Source: Aliarcobacter lanthieri (GTDB lineage Bacteria > Campylobacterota > Campylobacteria > Campylobacterales > Arcobacteraceae). Taken from it: a stretch of DNA of 64,000 nucleotides. Under the pieces are notes generated by a model. That model had not been told where the DNA came from. It was given only the letters and a program-made list of their open reading frames with translations, and searched no databases. Positions 9,435-16,993 of this stretch are shown piece after piece (position 1 is the first letter of the stretch; each line of letters starts with the position of its first letter). Where the stretch lies: positions 1,860,001-1,924,000 of the forward strand of contig NZ_CP053839.1 of NCBI RefSeq assembly GCF_013201625.1. Reading direction: 5' to 3'. The translations under genes and the position numbers were made by a program.

Positions 9435-10153
9435 TATCTAGTACTTCCTCCAATTTTCTCTATCAATCCAGCATTTAATTCATCTATTGTTTTGATAGCT
9501 TTTTGAGATTGTTCAAATCTTCTATGAGCATCTATTAATTCAACCATTGTACTAACTCTATTAACATTAGATTGTTCAACAGATCCTCTTAAAATTCTAT
9601 TATCATTAATATCAAAATTTACTACTTCTTCTTCATTTATTGCTCGATAAGTATTGTCTCCAACTTTTTCAAGATTAGTAAAAGGTGTTTGAACAACTCC
9701 AATTTGTAATTCAAATCCATCTTCAACTTCTATAGCACCATTATCTGCATTTAATACATTATTACCGTTACCATCTACTAAGAAACCATCTAGATTTTTA
9801 AAAGCCCCATTTCTTGTATAGACAATATCTCCATTTTCATTTTGGATTTTAAAAAAAGTTTCATTGTCATTTAGTGAAAAATCTAACTCATTTCCTGTCA
9901 TCAAAACAGGTCCCATTTGTGGATTTGTATATCTTGTATCAATTTTTGGAATAGTATTTGTAACTATAGACTCAACCAATGGAGTTTTATGCTCATTTTG
10001 CATTCTTTGTAAATAATAGTTAAATGATGTTTCTGCTGTTCCTTCTTGTTTAAATCCAATAGTATCAACATTTGCAAGATTATTACTTATTTGATCTAAT
10101 CTATTAATTTGATTAATCATAGATGCAGCTAAGGGATAAACTCCTTGATTCAT
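9434..10153 (-). CDS. flgF: Flagellar basal-body rod protein, FlgF/FlgG family
   Basis: A rod protein of 239 residues with the N-terminal signature (QISNNLANVDTIGFKQEGT, about residues 21-39), the 'NETFFKIQNENGDIVYTRNGAFKN' block in the middle, and the C-terminal 'VNRVSTMVELIDAHRRFEQSQKAI' helix. FlgF and FlgG are close paralogues; a clearer FlgG is encoded at 11591-12379 (262 aa), so this shorter copy is called FlgF. It forms part of the rod crossing the periplasm. Start ATG 10153, preceded by AAGGAG a few bases upstream; 11 bases after cheZ. Confidence 0.82.
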   Translation of the reverse strand: MNQGVYPLAASMINQINRLDQISNNLANVDTIGFKQEGTAETSFNYYLQRMQNEHKTPLVESIVTNTIPKIDTRYTNPQMGPVLMTGNELDFSLNDNETFFKIQNENGDIVYTRNGAFKNLDGFLVDGNGNNVLNADNGAIEVEDGFELQIGVVQTPFTNLEKVGDNTYRAINEEEVVNFDINDNRILRGSVEQSNVNRVSTMVELIDAHRRFEQSQKAIKTIDELNAGLIEKIGGSTR

Positions 10154-10164
10154 ACTAGTCTCCT

Positions 10165-11040
10165 TTAATTACTAAATTCTGCTATTAATTTATCTAAATC
10201 ATCACCAACTAAATCTTCTGTATCACTATCACCATGAATATGTCTAGCCATAGGTATATCTTTTGGATTATCTTCTTCGAAAAGATTATTTAAATAAATA
10301 GATAATTTTCTAATAACAGACATTACTCTTTCAATTTTTTGTCTATTAATATCATTAAATTGCATTAATTCCATACCTTGGAAGATATGCATATCTTCGT
10401 CATCTATTGACGTTTTCAAAGCTTTTAAAGAGCTTTCAAAGTTTTTTACTTTTTCTAATTGTTGTTGAAATATATTAATATTTGGGAATTTATTACTTAA
10501 TGAGTTCAGAAGTCTTTCTTGAGATAAACAAAATTCTTCATACTCTTTTATTTTTTTTCTTAGTTCCCCATTATTATCTAAAGTTAAACTTAATACATCA
10601 AAAATTTGAGAAACTTTTTCTTCAGAATCATTTGCAACTTGGCTTAATTGTGTAACAACTTTTGTATCATTTTCTGCTGGGAAAGGAAATACTCCTTCAT
10701 TTATTTTTGAAGAAGACCACTCTTTTACAATTTCTTCTTTTACTTTATCATCTTCTGCTTCATTACCTTTAATATTTTTTGGAGTATTTAGTTGTTCTTC
10801 TACAGCTTTTTCATCTATATCTTGCAAGAGAGTTTCAATTTCATTTATTTTTTTATCACTTGAAACAGGAATACTATCTTTATTGTCATCATTATCAACT
10901 TGAGATAATAATTCTTCTATCTCTTTTGTATTTATTTTATCTTCTTCTTTTGGCTCTTCTTTAGCAACATCCGTACTGTCATCACTTGGAATATCCAAAC
11001 CATTCATCAAGGCTTCAATATCTTCTTGACTCATACTCAT
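10165..11040 (-). CDS. cheZ: CheZ-type CheY-P phosphatase with FliM-like N-terminal motifs
   Basis: CheZ removes the phosphate from CheY-P and ends the switching signal. In the 291-residue protein the stretch MELMQFNDINRQKIERVM (about 223-240) matches the catalytic helix of E. coli CheZ (the Asp143/Gln147 pair); the equivalents are Asp230 and Gln234. The acidic-hydrophobic end (DDLDKLIAEFSN) resembles the CheZ C-terminal peptide that binds CheY. The first 90 residues are acidic and probably disordered, and hold three similar motifs: SQEDIEALMNGLD (4-16), TKEIEELLSQVD (38-49) and INEIETLLQDID (65-76). These resemble the FliM/FliN N-terminal CheY-P-binding peptide. cheY lies 15 bases upstream, supporting the call. 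The overall similarity to enterobacterial CheZ is weak; the remote H. pylori type is the better comparison. Confidence 0.82.
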   Translation of the reverse strand: MSMSQEDIEALMNGLDIPSDDSTDVAKEEPKEEDKINTKEIEELLSQVDNDDNKDSIPVSSDKKINEIETLLQDIDEKAVEEQLNTPKNIKGNEAEDDKVKEEIVKEWSSSKINEGVFPFPAENDTKVVTQLSQVANDSEEKVSQIFDVLSLTLDNNGELRKKIKEYEEFCLSQERLLNSLSNKFPNINIFQQQLEKVKNFESSLKALKTSIDDEDMHIFQGMELMQFNDINRQKIERVMSVIRKLSIYLNNLFEEDNPKDIPMARHIHGDSDTEDLVGDDLDKLIAEFSN

Positions 11041-11055
11041 AGCAAACCCCTTAAT

Positions 11056-11427
11056 TTATTTTTTCAAAACACCATCTAATTTTTCTTTTAAAACTTCTGC
11101 ATTAAAAGGTTTAACTATATAGTTATTAACTCCTGCTTTTAAAGCAGTAATTACTTCACTTTTCCCACCTTCAGTAGTAATCATTATAATTGGTGTTTTT
11201 TGATGAGTTCCTTCACTTCTTACTTTTTTAACAAGTTCTAAACCATTCATATTTGGCATATTCCAATCTGTTAAAATAACATCATAGTGTCCTTCTGTTA
11301 ACAACTTCCAAGCTTTTAACCCATCCTCTGCTTCATCAAAACTCTCTTTATTAAATCCTAATTGCATAACTACATTACCAATAATTCTTCTCATTGTTGA
11401 GCTATCATCAACTATTAGTATTCTCAT
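11056..11427 (-). CDS. cheY: Chemotaxis response regulator CheY
   Basis: A single receiver domain of 123 residues. Visible active-site residues: Asp7-Asp8, phospho-acceptor Asp54 (ILTDWNMPNMNG), Thr84 (MITTEGG) and Lys106 (YIVKPF). When phosphorylated by CheA, CheY binds the flagellar switch and changes rotation. It is the first gene of the flagellar operon and is followed by its phosphatase CheZ, so signal and off-switch are co-expressed with the motor. The ATG at 11427 has AGAGG six bases upstream. Confidence 0.95.
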   Translation of the reverse strand: MRILIVDDSSTMRRIIGNVVMQLGFNKESFDEAEDGLKAWKLLTEGHYDVILTDWNMPNMNGLELVKKVRSEGTHQKTPIIMITTEGGKSEVITALKAGVNNYIVKPFNAEVLKEKLDGVLKK

Positions 11428-11468
11428 ACTTTGCCTCTTTATGTTTAAATTATTTCAATTAACTATGC

Positions 11469-11474
11469 ATTATA
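11469..11474 (-). promoter_or_regulatory. Probable -10 box of the cheY-flgE operon
   Basis: TATAAT on the minus strand in the 163-bp divergent gap between cheY and flgG, about 42 bases before the cheY start. The region upstream is T/A-rich without a clear -35, as is normal for the main sigma factor in Campylobacterota. I saw no sigma-54 (GG-N10-GC) pattern here. Confidence 0.5.
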
Positions 11475-11554
11475 TTAAATTTGTTTTAAATATTTACTTA
11501 AAATTATTTTCATCAAAATAAGGAGTTTTTATCTAAGTTTAATTCTTATTAAAA

Positions 11555-11560
11555 TATAAT
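11555..11560 (+). promoter_or_regulatory. Probable -10 box of flgG
   Basis: TATAAT on the plus strand, 30 bases before the flgG ATG, with AAGGAG as ribosome site at about 11579-11584. It is divergent from the cheY promoter in the same gap. Confidence 0.5.
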
Positions 11561-11590
11561 ATTAAACAATTGATAATCAAGGAGAATTCT

Positions 11591-12379
11591 ATGATTAGAG
11601 GACTTTACACAGCAGCAACTGGTATGAATGCAATGCAACATCAAATTGATGTTACATCAAATAATATTGCCAATGTTAATACTACTGGATTTAAACAAGA
11701 TAGAGCAGAGTTTCAAGACTTAATTTATGAGTCTTTGAACTATACAGCAGGTCAGACAACTCAAGATACTATGAACCCTACAGGAATAGATGCTGGACTT
11801 GGAGTAAGACTTGCAAATATACAAAAGAATTTTACAGAGGGTGATTTAAAAACTACTTCAAATCCACTTGACATTGCTATTGTAGGTAAAGGATTCTTCC
11901 AAATTACACTTCCAAGTGGCGAAATAGCTTACTCAAGAAATGGTAACTTTAAATTAAATGATGAGGGAACAATAGTAAATGGGAATGGATATCCACTTGA
12001 ACCTGAAATTGTAATTCCACAAGAGTATAAAGACTTAAGCATTGGTAATGATGGTTTTGTATCAGCAAAAGATCCTCAAACTGGAGATACAATTGAATTA
12101 GGACAAATTGTTTTGGCCGATTTCATAAATCCAGCAGGATTAACTCCATTAGGTGATTCTTTATTTATGCAAAGTGAAGCTAGTGGAGATGTTGTAGAGG
12201 GGAATCCTCTAACAGCACAATTTGGAGGATTAAGACAAGGAATGATTGAAAGTTCAAACGTTAAACTTGTAAATGAAATGGTTGATTTAATAACAGCTCA
12301 AAGAGCTTATGAAGCAAATTCAAAAGCAATAACAACTGCTGATAATATGCTTGATGTAGTAAATAGATTAAAAAATTAA
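11591..12379 (+). CDS. flgG: Flagellar distal rod protein FlgG
   Basis: FlgG forms the distal rod. The 262-residue protein shows the full family pattern: MIRGLYTAATGMNAMQHQI, TSNNIANVNTTGFKQDRAEF, 'GKGFFQITLPSGEIAYSRNGNF', and the C-terminal 'VNEMVDLITAQRAYEANSKAI'. The frame is open further upstream from a TTG, but the ATG at 11591 is chosen since AAGGAG lies at the right distance and the family always begins MIRGLYTAA. It stands apart from the main flagellar operon, on the other strand, sharing the divergent promoter region. Confidence 0.95.
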   Translation: MIRGLYTAATGMNAMQHQIDVTSNNIANVNTTGFKQDRAEFQDLIYESLNYTAGQTTQDTMNPTGIDAGLGVRLANIQKNFTEGDLKTTSNPLDIAIVGKGFFQITLPSGEIAYSRNGNFKLNDEGTIVNGNGYPLEPEIVIPQEYKDLSIGNDGFVSAKDPQTGDTIELGQIVLADFINPAGLTPLGDSLFMQSEASGDVVEGNPLTAQFGGLRQGMIESSNVKLVNEMVDLITAQRAYEANSKAITTADNMLDVVNRLKN

Positions 12380-12400
12380 TTTTAACTTATAAACGTTATT

Positions 12401-12787
12401 ATGAATTTTGAAGAATTAAGAAAAAGGCGAGAAAAAAATTTAAAAGGACATAAGCAAAAGAAAAGAGCTTATTACCTAAAAAGTAAACTCAGAAAAGAGA
12501 TAGATTATGAAGATGAACTAAAAGATGAAAATTTTTTAGCAAAAATAAAAGAGATTGCAAAAAACCAAAAACTTCATATGGATAGCCGCCAAGAATCTAT
12601 CAAAGCAAAAATAAAAGCTTATAGAGAATTAAAGAAAGAATATTATGAGCAAAATAGAGAAAAAAGACTAGAGTATGATAAAGAGTATAGAGAAAAGAAG
12701 AAAGAAGAATTAAGAGAATATCGTCAAAAGTATTATGAAAAACTAAAAGAGAAAAAATTAAAAGAAAAGCAAGATGGAAAAAACTAA
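12401..12787 (+). CDS. Lysine/glutamate/tyrosine-rich helical protein, unknown
   Basis: A 128-residue, very basic and hydrophilic protein predicted to be one long helix. Its second half is built of loose 12-14-residue repeats around K-E-Y-Y and E-Y-R-E-K (KKEYYEQNREKR, DKEYREKKKEE, RQKYYEKLKEKK). No signal peptide, membrane segment or catalytic motif is visible. There is no good ribosome site, but it starts 21 bases after flgG and overlaps the next start by 14 bases, so it is probably translated by coupling. Function unknown. Repeats of this composition occur in many unrelated proteins, so similarity searches would be misleading without composition masking. Confidence 0.65.
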   Translation: MNFEELRKRREKNLKGHKQKKRAYYLKSKLRKEIDYEDELKDENFLAKIKEIAKNQKLHMDSRQESIKAKIKAYRELKKEYYEQNREKRLEYDKEYREKKKEELREYRQKYYEKLKEKKLKEKQDGKN

Positions 12788-13637
12788 TATAGCTCCTGAA
12801 AATAATGTTAATGAAACTATAGAATCTGAAGTGGAAAAAACAGAAGAGAAAAAAAGCAAAGCAGCTCTTATAAAAAAAGTTTTAATTATAGCCATAGCTA
12901 TTTTAACTTTATTAGTAATTATATTAATACTTGTTTTTTTGCTCAAAAGTTCTAGTAAAGAAGAAACTGTTGAAGCTCCTCAAGTAACATTAGAAGAACC
13001 AGTTACTACTCAAGAAGTTGAAGTTAATGAACCAAAAGAGTTTAAATTTGATTTTAATAATTTAGAACCAGAAAAACTAAATGAACAGTTAGCCTTACTA
13101 ACAAATAAAAATTTAGAAATACAAAGAACAGAAGAATTTAATAATAATTCAAAAGATAAAGTAGAATCAGAATCTTTATTTCCAAAAGATGAAAAAGAAG
13201 ATAAGAAAGAAGAAAATATTGCTATAAATAATAATGAACAAACTATATATAAAGAAGACACTAAAGCCATTGAGATAGTAGAACAAAAAAAAGATATCGA
13301 AAAAGCAAAACCTAATGTAATTCCTCAAATTGAAAATACTATAGTAAATGAAGAGAATACAATAAATAATAATGATTCTTCACCTTTCGTAAAACTTATA
13401 AACGTAGCAAAGATAAAAGGTGATTTAAATAAAAAATACTTAGATAAAGCTATTACAGTAAATCCTAATATTTTACTATGTAGAGATGAAATAAATAACA
13501 TAGAACTATACTATGGTCCATTCATAGATGATGAGTTAAGAGATGAATTACTTAAAAAATTATTAAGTAAAGGATTTAAAGAGGCCTATATTTTAGAAAT
13601 GCTAGAAGATGAGTTTAATAAAAGATGTAACTATTAA
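12774..13637 (+). CDS. Membrane protein with acidic linker and SPOR-like C-terminus
   Basis: A 287-residue bitopic membrane protein: a short cytosolic N-terminus, one strong transmembrane segment (about residues 39-61, VLIIAIAILTLLVIILILVF), a long acidic Glu/Asn/Lys linker (about 65-205), and a compact end with 'IELYYGPFIDDELRDELLKKLLSKGF' (about 240-265). The YxGPF...L..LL..GF pattern resembles the second half of a SPOR domain, a fold that binds denuded peptidoglycan at division or secretion sites. This is a structural resemblance seen by eye, not proven. Linked to flgG and the lysine-rich gene, it could help fix or place the flagellar machinery in the cell wall. Confidence 0.65.
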   Translation: MEKTNIAPENNVNETIESEVEKTEEKKSKAALIKKVLIIAIAILTLLVIILILVFLLKSSSKEETVEAPQVTLEEPVTTQEVEVNEPKEFKFDFNNLEPEKLNEQLALLTNKNLEIQRTEEFNNNSKDKVESESLFPKDEKEDKKEENIAINNNEQTIYKEDTKAIEIVEQKKDIEKAKPNVIPQIENTIVNEENTINNNDSSPFVKLINVAKIKGDLNKKYLDKAITVNPNILLCRDEINNIELYYGPFIDDELRDELLKKLLSKGFKEAYILEMLEDEFNKRCNY

Positions 13638-13651
13638 AACTTAAGAGTTTT
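13636..13651. terminator. Short hairpin between convergent genes
   Basis: AAAACT-TAAG-AGTTTT at 13636-13651 overlaps the ends of the SPOR-like gene (plus) and rimM (minus), whose stops are only 3 bases apart. It is symmetrical and has A/T flanks on both sides, so it could end transcripts from either direction. The stem is short and AT-rich. Confidence 0.35.
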
Positions 13652-14174
13652 CTAAAATATCATAAGAGTTTTTAACAAGAATTTTTTTAGATTCTATATC
13701 TATACTTTCAATAAAATGATCAAGAATATGTGGAATTAAAAAAGTTTTTGGAAGATTTTTATTGTCTACAAGTTCAATATCAGTAGTAACTTCTAAATAA
13801 TCATTTAATGGGAATCTATGCATATCTTTTACTTTTCCCAATTTTAAACCATTTTCATAAACTTCACAAGCAATTAAATCAAACCAAAAATGTTCATTTT
13901 CATTTAATTTACAAAGTTCTTTTGTATTTTCAATAGATGTAAAAAGTTCACTATTTGTAAGTTTTTTTGCACTATCCATATCTAGATAATCTTCAAACCT
14001 AACAAGTTCTCTTTTTTCATTATATTCTAAAACTTTTAATTCAAGTTTTCTATTAGTAGTGAAAACTGCACCTTTTTTAAACTGTTCAGGAAAATCAGAG
14101 TCTATAAAAAGCCTTAAATAACCTTGTAATCCTACTGCTTTTCCTAATTTTGCAACATAAATACTATTTTTCAT
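13641..14174 (-). CDS. rimM: 16S rRNA processing/30S maturation factor RimM
   Basis: RimM binds ribosomal protein S19 and helps mature the 30S head. The 177-residue protein has the N-terminal RimM barrel (YVAKLGKAVGLQGYLRL... LVRFEDYLDMDSAKKLTNSELF) and the C-terminal PRC-like barrel (FWFDLIACEVYENGLKLGKVKDMHRFPLNDYLEV). It is the last gene of ffh-rpsP-khpA-rimM. In many bacteria trmD and rplS follow; here the cluster ends, running into the convergent flgG group. Confidence 0.92.
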   Translation of the reverse strand: MKNSIYVAKLGKAVGLQGYLRLFIDSDFPEQFKKGAVFTTNRKLELKVLEYNEKRELVRFEDYLDMDSAKKLTNSELFTSIENTKELCKLNENEHFWFDLIACEVYENGLKLGKVKDMHRFPLNDYLEVTTDIELVDNKNLPKTFLIPHILDHFIESIDIESKKILVKNSYDILENS

Positions 14175-14177
14175 TTA

Positions 14178-14417
14178 TTACTTTGTAACTACTTGTATTT
14201 TATATGATATTCCATCTTTTGCTTTACAACCATTTGCAATAGTTTTTAAAGCATTTATCATATTGCCATTTTTACCAATAAGCTTTCCAATATCAACACT
14301 ATTAACGCTTATTGTTATCTCAGCAAAATGATCATCTATTTGTTCTTTAGAAACAACAACATCTTCTGGAACAGCTACAACTAATTTTGCATAATTTTCT
14401 ATGAAATTTGTAATCAT
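14178..14417 (-). CDS. khpA: KH-domain RNA-binding protein KhpA
   Basis: A 79-residue single KH domain with the GxxG RNA-binding loop (VDIGKLIGKNGNMINALKTIA). The family (KhpA, formerly YlqC) is an RNA chaperone-like protein, regularly found between rpsP and rimM, exactly as here. It ends 3 bases before rimM. Its RNA targets in this organism are unknown. Confidence 0.9.
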   Translation of the reverse strand: MITNFIENYAKLVVAVPEDVVVSKEQIDDHFAEITISVNSVDIGKLIGKNGNMINALKTIANGCKAKDGISYKIQVVTK

Positions 14418-14433
14418 GTTATTTCAATATAAA

Positions 14434-14661
14434 TTATTTTGAAGCTAATTTTTTAACTTTTTCAGAAGGTTTTGCACCAACACTTAACCAATAGTTATAT
14501 CTTTCTTCATCAATTTTAAGAACTTTTGGCTCAGCAACTGGGTTAAAATAACCAATTGATTCAATCCATCCTGAATCTCTTCTTTTTCTTGAATCTGTTA
14601 CAACGATTCTATAAAATGGTTTTTTATTTCTTCCCATTCTTGTTAATCTAATTACTGTCAT
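14434..14661 (-). CDS. rpsP: 30S ribosomal protein S16
   Basis: A 75-residue S16 protein ([34 protein letters not shown]..., GYFNP, then [16 protein letters not shown]). S16 binds 16S rRNA early in 30S assembly. The ATG is preceded by AAAAAGGAAAAAA. The 77-bp gap to ffh upstream contains a long hairpin that may set the ratio of S16 to Ffh. Confidence 0.95.
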   Translation of the reverse strand: MTVIRLTRMGRNKKPFYRIVVTDSRKRRDSGWIESIGYFNPVAEPKVLKIDEERYNYWLSVGAKPSEKVKKLASK

Positions 14662-14683
14662 ATTTTTTTCCTTTTTTAAATTT

Positions 14684-14729
14684 ATAGTATTGAATTCTAA
14701 ACTCTACAAAGTTCACAACTCAATACTAT
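14684..14729 (-). promoter_or_regulatory. Hairpin in the ffh-rpsP gap
   Basis: Perfect 10-bp inverted repeat, ATAGTATTGA (14684-14693) and TCAATACTAT (14720-14729), with a 26-base loop that contains a small AACT/AGTT stem. It lies ten bases after the ffh stop and ends about 22 bases before rpsP. No T-run follows on the minus strand, so a leader or processing structure is more likely than a terminator. Confidence 0.45.
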
Positions 14730-14738
14730 TTAAAATAT

Positions 14739-16091
14739 TTATCTTGGTATTTTAGGCATACCATTTGCTCCAACTTGAGAGAGCATATTTTGTAAACCTT
14801 TCATACCACCTTTACTTGATAACTGTTTTGCCATTTTTGAAGCATTCTTAAATTGCTTTAAAATTTTATTAACTTGAACTTCACTAAGTCCTGAACCTAA
14901 AGAAATTCTTTTCTTTCTACTAGGATTTAACAAATCTGGATTTTCTCTTTCTTTAGGAGTCATTGAACCAATAAGAGCTTTTATTCGTATTATTTCTTTT
15001 GAGTTTTCAAAATCCATATCTTTTAAAGCAGGAGCCATAGAAGAAAGTCCTGGTATCATTCCAATGATAGATTTTAAACTCCCTAATTTACTCATCATTT
15101 GAAGCTGATCTAAAAAGTCATTGAAATTGAATTCACCTTTTTTTATCTTTCTAGTAACTTCTTTTGCCTTCTTTTCATCAATAAGAGTTGATGTTTTTTC
15201 TGCAAGTCCAGCTATGTCTCCAAGTCCTAAAAGTCTTGATACAATTCTATCTGGAATAAATACTTCTAAATCTGGCATTTTTTCACCAATACCAATAAAT
15301 CTTAATGGAACTTCAACTTGAGAGGCAATACTAAGAGCAACTCCACCTTTTGTATCTCCATCATATTTTGATAAGATAACTCCATCTATTCCTATTTTTT
15401 CTTTAAATGTTGTTGCTGTTTTTGTAGCATCATGTCCTGTTAAAGAATCTGCAACATAAAAAATCTCATTTGGATTTATAGTGTTTTTAATGTCTTTTAA
15501 CTGATCCATCAACTCTTCATCTATTGCTAATCGTCCAGCAGTATCTATTAAGAGTACATCATAATGCTCTTTTATAGCTTTCTCTTTTGCACTTTGTGCT
15601 ATTTTAATTGGATTTTTCTCAGTATCATCAAAATATATATCAACTTCAATAGAAGCTGCTATTTGTTTTAACTGTTCAACTGCTGCAAGTCTTTGTAAGT
15701 CACAAGCTGCAACTAAAACTTTTTTCTTTCTAGTTTTTAAATAATTTGCTAATTTACCTGTTGTTGTTGTTTTACCACTTCCTTGAAGTCCAGTCATCAA
15801 AACAACAGTTGGAGGAGTTGAAGAAAATACAAAACCTTGGTTTCCATTAGCTGTTAAGGTTTTAGTAAGTTCTTCTTTTAAAACTTTTATAAAATTATCT
15901 TGTCCAATTCCTATGTTTTTTGTACCTATTTCAATAGCATTCAATAACTCTTTTGTAGTTTTATGGTGAACATCAGCTTTTAAAAATGCTTTTTTTAATT
16001 CAGATATAGCACGACTAAGCGATGCAACATCATCTTGATGTCTTATCTTATTTACTACGCCACGTATTGAACCTGTTATTGAATCAAACAA
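14739..16091 (-). CDS. ffh: Signal recognition particle GTPase Ffh
   Basis: Ffh with 4.5S RNA delivers nascent membrane proteins to FtsY and the translocon. The 450-residue protein has the N domain, the G domain with P-loop GLQGSGKTTTTGKLA (about residues 104-118), 'DTAGRL', and 'TKGGVALS', and a methionine-rich M domain (from about residue 300; MMSKLGSLKSIIGMIPG, GGMKGLQNMLSQVGANGMPKI). The start codon is TTG at 16091, preceded by GGAG at suitable distance; no ATG lies near. Confidence 0.95.
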   Translation of the reverse strand: MFDSITGSIRGVVNKIRHQDDVASLSRAISELKKAFLKADVHHKTTKELLNAIEIGTKNIGIGQDNFIKVLKEELTKTLTANGNQGFVFSSTPPTVVLMTGLQGSGKTTTTGKLANYLKTRKKKVLVAACDLQRLAAVEQLKQIAASIEVDIYFDDTEKNPIKIAQSAKEKAIKEHYDVLLIDTAGRLAIDEELMDQLKDIKNTINPNEIFYVADSLTGHDATKTATTFKEKIGIDGVILSKYDGDTKGGVALSIASQVEVPLRFIGIGEKMPDLEVFIPDRIVSRLLGLGDIAGLAEKTSTLIDEKKAKEVTRKIKKGEFNFNDFLDQLQMMSKLGSLKSIIGMIPGLSSMAPALKDMDFENSKEIIRIKALIGSMTPKERENPDLLNPSRKKRISLGSGLSEVQVNKILKQFKNASKMAKQLSSKGGMKGLQNMLSQVGANGMPKIPR

Positions 16092-16240
16092 AATACTTCT
16101 CCATAAATTTTAATTTTTGGATTTTATTAAAACTTTACTTTAATATAGATTAATTTCTATTTTCTTTTAAGTGTATTTTTAGTTTATAATTTAAACAGAT
16201 ACCGTTTTTACGCTATGTGTATATTTTATAAACTTAAATT
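16092..16240 (-). promoter_or_regulatory. Gap before ffh with a long interrupted palindrome
   Basis: 149 bases between rluA and ffh. AGTTTATAA (16181-16189) and TTATAAACT (16226-16234) form a 9-bp inverted repeat around a 36-base insert that contains a locally GC-richer stretch (ACCGTTTTTACGCT, 16201-16214). A TATATT on the minus strand nearer to ffh could be a -10. No open reading frame of note. Might hold a small RNA or only a promoter. Confidence 0.3.
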
Positions 16241-16993
16241 TTAATTAAAATCATACACTTTAAACTCTTTTGGTTCACGAGCTTCAAAAGTATAATCAAA
16301 AATTTTAGTAATCTTTGAATGTAATAATACTCTATTTACATTTGAAGCTGTTCTACCATATATTGCATCTCCAATAATTGGTAAACCAACTGAACTTAAA
16401 TGTACTCTAATTTGATGAGTTCTTCCACTTTCAATTACCAATTTTATTTTTGACTTATTTCCTTCAACTAACATTGGATAAACAGTAGTTTTTGCACTTT
16501 TACCATATTTATCAATTTTAGATTTTGCCATTCCTCTATCTTTTGTTGTTAAAATTGGTTTATCTATTACTATTTCTTCAATAACTTTTCCTTCAACAAT
16601 AGCAACATACTCTTTATAAACTCTATTTTGAGCAAATTCTTTAATAGCTTTTTTTTGAAAATCTTCATTCTTAGCAAACATCATAACACCACTTGTCTCT
16701 TTATCAAGTCTATTTAGCAATATAGCATTTTCAAAAGTTTTTGCTACTTCATCTGCTGTTATAAAAGCTGGTTTATCAACAACTAAAATATTTTCATCTT
16801 CAAAAATAACTTTAGTTTTTGCTACTTCTTTTACACTAAATTTTGTATCAGCTTTAATTTCTCCACGTGCTATTAAAACTTTTTTATCACCAACTTTAAC
16901 TAAACCTCTATCAATTAATTCTTTTGCTTTTGAATTTGAAATTTTTTCTTGTTGTGCTAAAAGTTTATAAGCTTTATCATACATTACAGCCAT
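16241..16993 (-). CDS. RluA-family pseudouridine synthase
   Basis: Converts uridine to pseudouridine in rRNA or tRNA. The 250-residue protein has an S4-like N-terminal RNA-binding stretch (KISNSKAKELIDRGLVKVG) and the catalytic motif LLNRLDKETSGVMMF with Asp97, then the family's 'GRTHQIRVHLSSVGLPIIGDAIYG'. The start overlaps the waaA stop; ATG 16993 has AGGAG eight bases upstream. In H. pylori the homologue HP0956 also follows waaA (HP0957). Which uridine it modifies cannot be told from sequence. Confidence 0.88.
   Translation of the reverse strand: MAVMYDKAYKLLAQQEKISNSKAKELIDRGLVKVGDKKVLIARGEIKADTKFSVKEVAKTKVIFEDENILVVDKPAFITADEVAKTFENAILLNRLDKETSGVMMFAKNEDFQKKAIKEFAQNRVYKEYVAIVEGKVIEEIVIDKPILTTKDRGMAKSKIDKYGKSAKTTVYPMLVEGNKSKIKLVIESGRTHQIRVHLSSVGLPIIGDAIYGRTASNVNRVLLHSKITKIFDYTFEAREPKEFKVYDFN

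Noticed and set aside
2978-10964. Plus-strand open frames opposite the flagellar genes (2978-3220, 3783-4013, 8076-8276, 9080-9262, 10779-10964).
   Set aside because: Their low-complexity Leu/Phe/His/Tyr composition is what the reverse of AT-rich coding sequence gives; no ribosome sites, and the true genes are certain.
2722-11590. Sigma-54 or sigma-28 promoters before flagellar genes.
   Set aside because: No convincing TGGCAC-N5-TTGC or sigma-28 pattern in the gaps; only ordinary TATAAT boxes were found.
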